The translations under genes were made by a program, and so were the position numbers. 7,939 nt of DNA from Desulfonatronospira sp. Lineage in GTDB: Bacteria > Desulfobacterota > Desulfovibrionia > Desulfovibrionales > Desulfonatronovibrionaceae. Shown in pieces: positions 1 through 5,780 of the stretch. The notes under the pieces were generated by a model. The model ran no database searches. It was not told where the DNA came from and was given only the letters and a program-made list of their open reading frames with translations. Within the stretch, counting starts at the first letter, position 1. The number at the start of each line of letters is the position of its first letter. Location of the stretch: positions 1 to 7,939 of the forward strand of contig PWGS01000086.1 in NCBI GenBank assembly GCA_003554505.1. The letters are read 5' to 3'.

Positions 1-218
1 TGGTAATTCTGTCCCTGCTCATACTGGGCGGCGGCATAATCCACGATTTTGCCTTTGCCCTGCTTGTAGGCGTCCTGGTGGGAACATTCTCTTCCGTATT
101 CGTGGCCAGTTCCATTCTCCTGAAGCTGAGACCGGAACTCCCGGGAGAGGACGAAAAGGAAGAAGTAATAGATGTCAAGGCCAGGATGGATATGCGGGCT
201 CAGAAAAAAGGCAGATAA
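1..218 (+). CDS. secF: SecF, protein translocase accessory subunit (C-terminal fragment)
   Basis: Only the last 71 codons are present, read from base 3 to a TAA at 216-218; the gene begins upstream of the window. SecF pairs with SecD in the inner membrane and uses the proton motive force to help pull proteins through SecYEG. The fragment shows the end of the SecD/SecF export domain: a hydrophobic stretch with a GGG turn (fragment residues 9-11), the DFAFALLVG segment (15-23) and GTFSSVFVA (27-35), all typical of the last two SecF membrane helices. A charged cytoplasmic tail follows, acidic then basic, ending in KKGR. It converges on the SufB-like gene, and both run into the terminator at 303-346. 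It is the only + strand gene seen. The family call is firm; SecF rather than a SecDF fusion is the likelier reading but cannot be settled from the tail alone. Confidence 0.88.
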   Translation, partial: VILSLLILGGGIIHDFAFALLVGVLVGTFSSVFVASSILLKLRPELPGEDEKEEVIDVKARMDMRAQKKGR

Positions 219-232
219 TTCAAGAATTATGG

Positions 233-258
233 ATTCAGGTATTCAGTAATTCAGGGAT
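233..258. repeat. Tandem octamer repeat ATTCAGNN, three units, left of the terminator
   Basis: ATTCAG occurs at 233, 241 and 249, exactly 8 bp apart (units attcaggt, attcagta, attcaggg). The last unit, extended to ATTCAGGGAT (249-258), has a perfect inverted copy at 398-407 on the other side of the terminator. The stretch is AT-rich and outside any convincing gene. It may be a remnant of a small dispersed repeat; its function is unknown. Confidence 0.55.
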
Positions 259-302
259 GGTGGATTAAAGGGGTAGATATGACCCAGGTTTACACGCTCG
301 AA

Positions 303-346
303 TTAAAAAGGCTCCGGGAATTTTTTAGTTCCCGGAGCCTTTTTAA
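303..346. terminator. Bidirectional intrinsic terminator between convergent genes
   Basis: A perfect 18-bp inverted repeat (303-320 with 329-346) encloses an 8-base loop (321-328). The stem core is GGCTCCGGGAA and its outer end is an A-tract/T-tract, so on either strand the GC-rich hairpin is followed by a run of U. It lies 84 bp after the secF stop and 93 bp after the stop of the SufB-like gene, and can end transcription from both sides. The symmetry and position make this call secure. Confidence 0.95.
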
Positions 347-397
347 CGTATTTGATGCTCTGTTCTGCCTCTGCAGTGCTGAGCAGTCAATTCATTA

Positions 398-434
398 ATC
401 CCTGAATCCTACCTCAATCTCAAATCCCTGATTC
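398..434. repeat. Inverted copies of the ATTCAGGG repeat, right of the terminator
   Basis: ATCCCTGAAT at 398-407 is the exact reverse complement of 249-258. A second related copy, ATCCCTGATTC, lies at 424-434. On the - strand the stretch reads as degenerate ATTCAGGGAT-like units, matching the left-hand array in opposite orientation. The pair encloses the terminator at near equal distance (44 and 51 bp). The sequence match is directly visible; whether it marks a mobile repeat or just duplicated spacer DNA is not decided. Confidence 0.5.
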
Positions 435-439
435 TATAT

Positions 440-1621
440 TTAAAACATATCCTTTTCTGTCTCGTCGATTATTTCCTCTATGCTGGACTGCAGCTCCGCC
501 GGCAGACCCATGATGTCCACGTTCATGAAACCGCGCACAATGGTTGAAGTCGCCTGCTCCTCGTCCAGCCCACGGGCCATGAGGTACTCGATTTCTTCCT
601 GAGCTATCTTGCCCACGGCTGCCTCGTGGGAAAGCTCCACACCTGGAACCGTGGCCTTTAATTCTGGAATGGCGTGAATAATACCCTCAGACAAAACAAG
701 GCCCTTGCATTCCAGGTGACCCTTGGCAGGGGCGGTATTTCCCTCTATGATCCCCGGAGCGATTATGGTCCCTCCGGTGGGGATGGTCCTGGATATGATC
801 TCCCCCCTGGTATCCGGTGCGTTGAGCACTATCTTGTTGCCGGAATCAATATATGATCCTTTTGGGGCCACAAGAATGGAGTTGAAGCTGGCCACACTTC
901 TTGCGCCGTTGAGAAATACTGTAGGAAAGGACTGTACCGACTTCACCGGTCGAAGCAGAATATAATTGCTGGCAAAAACTCCGTCTTCTTCAACTATAGC
1001 CATGGTCCTGGGACGCACCATGACTTCGCTTCCCCAGTTGTGGACCATGGTAAAAGTCAGCTTGCCCCCCTTTTTTATGTAGATCTCGGATATACCCAGA
1101 TGAAGGGCCGAGGTCACATCGGCCGAAGTGGTGCAGCCTGTAATGACATGCAGTTCCGAGTCTTCTTCAATTACGATTATATTGTGTACATTCTGCCCTA
1201 CATTCTCCCCTTTGATAAAGAGGCAGGACTGTACAGGGTCTTTTATTCTGGCTCCTTTCTCGGTTTTGATGAAATACCCGCCGTGCACCTTTTCCGCAGC
1301 GGCCCGGGTAAACTCGTCCTTGTCCTTGTCCACTGCCTGCCAGTAATATTCGGGCAGACCGTCATACTTGTCCAGGGCTTCCTTTATGTCCAGGATCTCA
1401 ACACCTTTCCGGCATGAACTGCAATGCACCTTGGAATGGTTGACATGCAGAAATGAACCGCTTCTCTGGGCCCCGGAAGCATCCACTCCAGCCATAAGCA
1501 GCTGTTTGCGGTCCTCTTCACTCAGCTGACGCAGATCTTTGAGGGCCGGCTGTTCGTGCTGATCGAAGCTGTACCTGCCCAGGTCAACGCGTGGTTTTTC
1601 GTTTTCCTTTAGTTGAGACAT
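440..1621 (-). CDS. sufB: SufB/SufD-family Fe-S cluster assembly scaffold (SmsB-like)
   Basis: Scaffold partner of the SufC ATPase in cytoplasmic Fe-S cluster assembly. I start it at the ATG at 1621 (393 aa) because AAGGAG (1630-1635) lies 8 nt upstream; a GTG at 1630 has its ribosome site only about 1 nt away. The C-terminal half has the beta-helix character and end helices of the family. Cys305 in HLECKG aligns with E. coli SufB Cys405 and Glu333 in VELSHEAAVG with Glu434, both needed for cluster building there; these alignments were done by eye. The closing segment GKIAQEEIEYL to MGLPAEL is the conserved SufB/D tail. It is shorter than E. coli SufB (495 aa). An N-terminal CSSC motif (Cys67, Cys70) is an extra. 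Its start overlaps the sufC end by 13 bp, so translation is probably coupled. With no second SufB/D gene nearby, it resembles the SmsCB minimal system of anaerobes; smsB may be the better name. Confidence 0.92.
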   Translation of the reverse strand: MSQLKENEKPRVDLGRYSFDQHEQPALKDLRQLSEEDRKQLLMAGVDASGAQRSGSFLHVNHSKVHCSSCRKGVEILDIKEALDKYDGLPEYYWQAVDKDKDEFTRAAAEKVHGGYFIKTEKGARIKDPVQSCLFIKGENVGQNVHNIIVIEEDSELHVITGCTTSADVTSALHLGISEIYIKKGGKLTFTMVHNWGSEVMVRPRTMAIVEEDGVFASNYILLRPVKSVQSFPTVFLNGARSVASFNSILVAPKGSYIDSGNKIVLNAPDTRGEIISRTIPTGGTIIAPGIIEGNTAPAKGHLECKGLVLSEGIIHAIPELKATVPGVELSHEAAVGKIAQEEIEYLMARGLDEEQATSTIVRGFMNVDIMGLPAELQSSIEEIIDETEKDMF

Positions 1622-2367
1622 CTTACACACTCCTTATATCCGTATTTGCTGATATGGTCCAGAATGTCCCTGGGCCTTGCGGTGCAGCACAGCTTTCCTT
1701 CGTAAAGCACCTGCCCCCTGTCCGCATTGATGTAATCCAGTATATATCCGGTATGGGTTATAATCAGCCCGGATGTCTGATGTCTGGATTTGAGTTCTTT
1801 CATGGAAATACCGTTTCTGGGCTCAAGAGGGCCATCCAGGATTCCCCTTATGACCTTGCCGATAAGATTCATGTTTTCCAGATCAACACCTGACTCCGGC
1901 TCGTCAAAAAGGACCAGCCCGGGATCCTGGGCCATAAGCTGCAAAAGCTCGGCCCTCTTGATCTCACCCCCGGAAAACCCTGCATTGATGTCCCGGTCAA
2001 GAAGCTCCGTAAAATTAACCTCCTTGGCCATTTCGTCCACATCAACTTCATTGTCGCCAGCGCACAGCCTGACCATATCCCTGGTCTTGAGGCCGTGAAT
2101 TGTGGGAGGACGCTGAAAAGACATGCCTATACCCAGTCTTGCACGCTGGTAAGCAGGCATGTGGGTGATATCCTGGTCATTGTAGTAAATTCTGCCCTGG
2201 ACGATTTCATAGCCGTCAAAACCCATAACGGTCATAAGCAGGGAAGTCTTGCCGGACCCGTTGGGTCCGAAAAGTATAAAATTCTCTCCATCGCTTATCT
2301 GCAGATCGATCCCCTTGAGGATCTCCCTGCCCCCGACCTTGACGAACAGATCTTCGATGGTAAGCAT
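1609..2367 (-). CDS. sufC: SufC, ABC-type ATPase of Fe-S cluster assembly
   Basis: Soluble ABC ATPase that binds the SufB-like scaffold and drives its conformational change by ATP hydrolysis; it is not a transporter. Numbered from the ATG at 2367 (252 aa): Walker A GPNGSGKT at 34-41, Q-loop Gln85 in SFQRPP, signature FSGGE at 131-135, Walker B LVLFDEPESGVD with Asp155-Glu156, and switch His205 in IITHTG. FSGGEIKRAELLQ and the DEPESGVD variant separate SufC from ordinary ABC transporters. Length matches the usual 245-260 aa. The start has AAGGAG 5 nt upstream (2373-2378); a GTG at 2373 would overlap that site. The end overlaps the next gene by 13 bp. The 79-bp upstream gap after the rhomboid gene carries a tandem ATTGTTC/ATTGTTG (2391-2404); I found no convincing promoter there. 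Confidence 0.96.
   Translation of the reverse strand: MLTIEDLFVKVGGREILKGIDLQISDGENFILFGPNGSGKTSLLMTVMGFDGYEIVQGRIYYNDQDITHMPAYQRARLGIGMSFQRPPTIHGLKTRDMVRLCAGDNEVDVDEMAKEVNFTELLDRDINAGFSGGEIKRAELLQLMAQDPGLVLFDEPESGVDLENMNLIGKVIRGILDGPLEPRNGISMKELKSRHQTSGLIITHTGYILDYINADRGQVLYEGKLCCTARPRDILDHISKYGYKECVRCLN
1630..1635 (-). promoter_or_regulatory. Ribosome binding site of the SufB-like gene, inside sufC
   Basis: AAGGAG on the - strand, 8 nt before the ATG at 1621. It lies within the last codons of sufC and decides for the ATG start over the GTG at 1630. Confidence 0.8.
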
Positions 2368-2372
2368 GACCA

Positions 2373-2378
2373 CTCCTT
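2373..2378 (-). promoter_or_regulatory. Ribosome binding site of sufC
   Basis: AAGGAG on the - strand, 5 nt before the ATG at 2367. It favours this ATG over the in-frame GTG at 2373, which overlaps it. Confidence 0.75.
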
Positions 2379-2446
2379 GTGTATAATTACATTGTTCATT
2401 GTTGATAAGTCTGCCTGGTCAGGAAAAAATTCTGCGCAGGCTGCAG

Positions 2447-3169
2447 CTACTCCAGAAAAAATTCATCCTTTTTGCGGTCCTGTGCCCGGTAACAATAATA
2501 ACATCTTTTCTCATCCTTGAAAAGAGGCAGCAAAAGCATCCCGGCCAGGAAACCTCCTGCATGGGCCCACCAGGCCACTCCAGATCCGGAGGAAAAAATA
2601 CCCGCCCCGATGGCGGAGATTATCTGGATGATAAACCATATCCCCAGGAAAATCACCGCAGGTATCCGGATGACAAAAAAAGGGGGGATAAAGGTAATCA
2701 CCCAGGAATGGGGATAAAGCAGAAAATACGCCCCCATTACTCCTGCCACTGCGCCTGAGGCTCCAACAACAGGTATGGTGGAGCTCAGATTAAAAATCAT
2801 GTGGACTCCCAGAGCTGCCACTCCACAAAGAAGATAGAACAGCAAAAACCTCAAAGAGCCCATGACGTCTTCAATGTTTACAGCAAAGACCCAGAGCATC
2901 CAGCTGTTTATCAAAAAATGCCAGAATCCTCCATGCAGGAACATATATGTTATCACCGTATAAAATCCTGTCTCGGGATAACCCATCCATGCTGCCCATT
3001 CCGGCTGAGTAAATCTTGCCGGAACCAGGCCGAAGAGATGAAAGATCCTGTTCATCCCCTCGGGTCCAAGGCTCGCTGTATATAAAAAAATCAGAGCGTT
3101 GACGCCGATAAGACCTATGACGGTGTAAGGCCTGTATACGTTGGGGATACTGTCTTTTAAAGGTATCAA
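2447..3169 (-). CDS. Rhomboid-family intramembrane serine protease
   Basis: Six-helix membrane protease of the rhomboid (S54) family that cuts substrates inside or at the edge of the membrane; the substrate is unknown. The dyad is Ser138 in GASGAVAG (helix 4) and His203 in AHAGG (helix 6). His79, His84 and Asn88 in HGGFWHFLIN keep the spacing of E. coli GlpG His145, His150 and Asn154, so the oxyanion site is intact. Approximate helices: 17-35, 75-97, 105-125, 132-152, 157-185, 198-216. The start is a TTG at 3169 overlapping the upstream TGA (TTGA). No clear ribosome site precedes it, but MIPLKDSIP is a usual beginning for bacterial rhomboids, so translation by coupling is inferred. The 24-residue tail is charged and holds a CxxC (Cys223, Cys226). 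Family certain; physiological role unassigned. Confidence 0.93.
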   Translation of the reverse strand: MIPLKDSIPNVYRPYTVIGLIGVNALIFLYTASLGPEGMNRIFHLFGLVPARFTQPEWAAWMGYPETGFYTVITYMFLHGGFWHFLINSWMLWVFAVNIEDVMGSLRFLLFYLLCGVAALGVHMIFNLSSTIPVVGASGAVAGVMGAYFLLYPHSWVITFIPPFFVIRIPAVIFLGIWFIIQIISAIGAGIFSSGSGVAWWAHAGGFLAGMLLLPLFKDEKRCYYCYRAQDRKKDEFFLE

Positions 3170-4773
3170 GGCTTGCAGGCCATCTTTTTTAAATGGTTAT
3201 GGAACATGCAGGCCTTTTTTCTTCTAAGTCTCTTAAGCAGTCTGTCCACTGCCGAAGCCTGATTCCTGAGTCGGTCCGGACCCTGGCTGTTGTCCAGAAC
3301 AAGCTGGCATTTCCTTATTTTTTCAGACTGTGAAGACTGCATTGCATCAAGCTTCTCAAAAACCTCCTGACTCCATCCCCTGTTGGAGCACACCCTGTTG
3401 CGGCGCAAAGAATCAGGGCAGAATATACCGACACTAAGGCAATCCCGCCCTTGGCCCATGCCGGATTCAAACCACAGAGGTATCTCAGCCAGGGCCATGC
3501 GCTTGTCTCCGTGCTCCTCCCAGAATTCATCCAGCTTATTTTCCACCAGGGGATGCACCAGATGTGTAATTTCATCCATGAGCCCGCAGTCCTGCATAAC
3601 TGCTGCAAGCAATTTTTTTTTGTCCACCGGCTGATCCTCCTGCGGGGTAAAGCGGTAGCCGAAACGCTTTCTTAGCATGAGCCAGCCATCGCTGCCGGGC
3701 TGATAAAGAGCGTCTACGCATCTATCCGCGCTGAAAACAGGAAAACCCCGGCTTCTGAAGTATTCGAGCACACTGCTTTTGCCGCAGCCAGCAGACCCGG
3801 TAATGACTCCCCTTTGACACTGCCTGGAAAGCCACAGCAGGGTGCGCAGAAAATCCCCGGGAGGCTTGCTGGTGAACTCCAGCCATTGCCGGCTGACGGG
3901 GGGGAAGATTCCAAGGCACCAGGAATGTAATAGCTGCCTTTTTGCCAGCCTGGGAAGAAACCTTTTTTTCCAATAAAACCGGTCCCACTTTCTGCCGCCG
4001 TAAACCCTGTCTCCAAGCACAGGATGCTTCAAGTGCGAGAAATGGACACGGATCTGGTGCGTTCGACCGGTAAATATCCGCACCTGCGCAAGAGTCCACA
4101 GCCCGCCGGGATCGCGCACCAGAACCCTGTAGGCTGTTCTGGCGCTGCGCCCGTTTCTGCTTGGTGCAACCCGGGTCTTACTCTGCTGGTCCCTGGCCAG
4201 GGGAATATCGATTCGTCCTTCATCCTGCTGCAGCTCACCGCAAACCAGGGCCAGGTAAGTTTTGTACACCAGACGCCCGGCAAACTGCCCGGAAAGGTCT
4301 TCTGTGGCCTCCTGATTCAGGGCCGCCACCATGAGACCGGTGGTGTCCTTGTCCAGCCTGTGCACTATTCCTGGTCGTTGCCTGTCTGCCGCAAACCGCA
4401 GCCCGGGACATGTATAAAGCAGGTAATGCACCAGTGTAGGAGAGGAATCCGATGAGGATGGATGTACGCTTAGGCCTGCAGGTTTATTCACTACAACTAT
4501 ATCCCGGTCCAGGTATACTATATCCAGTTTCCCGGCTACAGGCTGAAGACTCTCATTTTGCTCCCGGGGAATAACCTGAACTTTTTGGCCTGCAACAAGC
4601 TTCTGCGCCGGTTTGAAGCAGGCAGTACCGTCCAGAAGGACACTGCCCTGCCTGATCCAGTCCTGCACGCTGGACCTGGAGGGAGCTGGTCGGGGAAGAT
4701 TCTGCATCACCAGCCTGTCCAGTCTAAACCCGGCTTGAGACTCCTGAACCCTGAACAAAAGCTCTTCACCCAC
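3166..4773 (-). CDS. Fusion of RluD-type 23S rRNA pseudouridine synthase and dephospho-CoA kinase (CoaE)
   Basis: Two enzymes in one frame, 535 aa from the GTG at 4773. Residues 1-70 are an S4 RNA-binding domain (FRLDRLV onward); about 84-300 are the RluA/RluD catalytic domain with HRLDKDTTG, catalytic Asp141, and GRTHQIRVH at 236-244. From about 320 a dephospho-CoA kinase follows: P-loop GSAGCGKS at 326-333, the SAD segment ending in Asp350 (DAD in most family members), IPLWFESG at 431-438 and LVLDNS at 491-496. The N-half modifies 23S rRNA; the C-half phosphorylates dephospho-CoA in the last step of CoA synthesis. I chose the GTG because AGGAG lies 7 nt upstream and the product then begins like other RluD proteins; in-frame ATGs at 4800 and 4830 lack a ribosome site. 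The lid segment reads RVCSNRGWS, where a conserved Arg seems shifted by one. The tail is strongly basic (KRLRRKK). I recall such fusions in Desulfovibrio, unchecked. The stop overlaps the rhomboid start. Confidence 0.92.
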   Translation of the reverse strand: MGEELLFRVQESQAGFRLDRLVMQNLPRPAPSRSSVQDWIRQGSVLLDGTACFKPAQKLVAGQKVQVIPREQNESLQPVAGKLDIVYLDRDIVVVNKPAGLSVHPSSSDSSPTLVHYLLYTCPGLRFAADRQRPGIVHRLDKDTTGLMVAALNQEATEDLSGQFAGRLVYKTYLALVCGELQQDEGRIDIPLARDQQSKTRVAPSRNGRSARTAYRVLVRDPGGLWTLAQVRIFTGRTHQIRVHFSHLKHPVLGDRVYGGRKWDRFYWKKRFLPRLAKRQLLHSWCLGIFPPVSRQWLEFTSKPPGDFLRTLLWLSRQCQRGVITGSAGCGKSSVLEYFRSRGFPVFSADRCVDALYQPGSDGWLMLRKRFGYRFTPQEDQPVDKKKLLAAVMQDCGLMDEITHLVHPLVENKLDEFWEEHGDKRMALAEIPLWFESGMGQGRDCLSVGIFCPDSLRRNRVCSNRGWSQEVFEKLDAMQSSQSEKIRKCQLVLDNSQGPDRLRNQASAVDRLLKRLRRKKACMFHNHLKKMACKP

Positions 4774-4780
4774 TGCCCGG

Positions 4781-4785
4781 CTCCT
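4781..4785 (-). promoter_or_regulatory. Ribosome binding site that sets the RluD-CoaE start
   Basis: AGGAG on the - strand, 7 nt before the GTG at 4773. The longer in-frame starts at 4800 and 4830 have no comparable site, so this motif argues for the shorter protein. Confidence 0.7.
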
Positions 4786-4838
4786 GACTGAAATTATCAT
4801 AAGGGGTTGAAAGATTACAGCTTGCTGCATCAAGCAAG

Positions 4839-5717
4839 CTAAAGCACGACCTCGGTGCCGATACCGCCCCTGGTAAAAATCTCAAGAATGATGGAATTCT
4901 CCACCCGGCCGTCAATTATATGCGCCTTCTGCACCCCTTCCTCCACACATTCCATGCAGCACTTGAGTTTGGGGATCATGCCTCCGGCAACCACGCCGGA
5001 CTCCATGATCCCGGCCGCCTGCCTGCGGGTAAGGCTGGAGAGGATTTTCCCGGAAGAATCCTGTACGCCGGCCACATCGGTCAGAAGTATCAGCTTTTTG
5101 GCCTTCATGGCCGAGGCCATGGCCCCTGCCACCGAATCGGCGTTTATATTGTACGTCTCCCCTTCTTCATCAACTCCCACCGGAGCGATTATGGGAATAA
5201 AACCCCTGGCCTGAACAGCCTGGATAAGACCGGTGTTTATATTTATCCCCTCTCCAACCTTGCCCAGATCGATAATCTCCGGAGGAGCGTCCTTGCGGTT
5301 AATAACCATCTCCATCTTGCGGGCCATTATGGTGGGGCCATCCTTGCCGGACAGGCCCACAGACCTGCCCCCGCACTGATTGACCAGACTTACGATCTCC
5401 TTGTTCACTTTTCCCACCAGGACCATTTCCACCACGTCCATGGTGGCCTGGTCGGTTACCCTCAGGCCCTCGCGAAACTGGCAGTCGATTTTGAGCTGTT
5501 CCAGCATAGTGCCTATCTGAGGGCCGCCACCATGGACAATGATTGGATTCAAGCCGATATACTTGAGCAGTATGATGTTCAGGGCGAAACTTTTCTTGAG
5601 GTTGGCATCGGTCATGGCATGACCACCATACTTGACCACCACGGTTTCCCCGTAGAACTCCCTGATGTAAGGCAGGGCCTCCAGCAGAATCTTTGCCTTA
5701 TGGGCTTCGCTTTCCAT
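4839..5717 (-). CDS. argB: Acetylglutamate kinase
   Basis: Second enzyme of arginine synthesis: phosphorylates N-acetylglutamate with ATP in the cytoplasm. The 292-aa product has the amino acid kinase fold. Visible motifs are Lys29 in VVKYGGHAM, the GGG turn at 63-65, Arg86 in REGLRVTD, Asn190 and Asp194 in [10 protein letters not shown], and Lys250 in GGMIPKL; by eye these correspond to E. coli Lys8, Arg66, Asn158, Asp162 and Lys217. The first 20 residues ([15 protein letters not shown]) form the extra N-terminal helix found in hexameric, arginine-inhibited enzymes, and the C-terminal [10 protein letters not shown] fits the arginine-site signature, so feedback inhibition by arginine is inferred. 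ATG at 5717 with AGGAG 4 nt upstream. It lies 63 bp after hslU and no other arg gene is in the window. Confidence 0.97.
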   Translation of the reverse strand: MESEAHKAKILLEALPYIREFYGETVVVKYGGHAMTDANLKKSFALNIILLKYIGLNPIIVHGGGPQIGTMLEQLKIDCQFREGLRVTDQATMDVVEMVLVGKVNKEIVSLVNQCGGRSVGLSGKDGPTIMARKMEMVINRKDAPPEIIDLGKVGEGININTGLIQAVQARGFIPIIAPVGVDEEGETYNINADSVAGAMASAMKAKKLILLTDVAGVQDSSGKILSSLTRRQAAGIMESGVVAGGMIPKLKCCMECVEEGVQKAHIIDGRVENSIILEIFTRGGIGTEVVL

Positions 5718-5730
5718 GCTGCTCCTGTAT

Positions 5731-5746
5731 CCGGTATGTAAACCGG
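5731..5746 (-). promoter_or_regulatory. Small hairpin in the argB leader
   Basis: CCGGT (5731-5735) and ACCGG (5742-5746) can pair around a 6-nt loop, just upstream of the argB ribosome site (5722-5726). A related CCGGTATTTAC lies further upstream near the hslU stop. No T-run follows, so it is not a terminator. It could be an RNA-processing or translation-control element, or chance. Confidence 0.3.
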
Positions 5747-5780
5747 AACTTATTTTTATCCCTGGACTGTAAATACCGGC

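Noticed and set aside
279..398. A 39-codon + strand reading frame with an AAGGGG ribosome-like site 5 nt before its ATG.
   Set aside because: It reads straight through the perfect terminator hairpin and its product has no recognisable features; it is most likely chance.
2379..2407. A sigma70-like promoter before sufC (TTATCA, 17 bp, TATACA on the - strand).
   Set aside because: Each box matches only 4 of 6 bases, and the start site would fall in the ribosome binding site, leaving no usable leader.
2424..2448. A possible terminator after the rhomboid gene: CTGC/GCAG followed by a T6 run on the - strand.
   Set aside because: The stem is only 4 bp with a 7-nt loop, too weak to call.
4920..5741. 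A long + strand open frame opposite argB.
   Set aside because: It is a shadow of argB, which has full family motifs; the His/Gly-rich antisense product resembles nothing.
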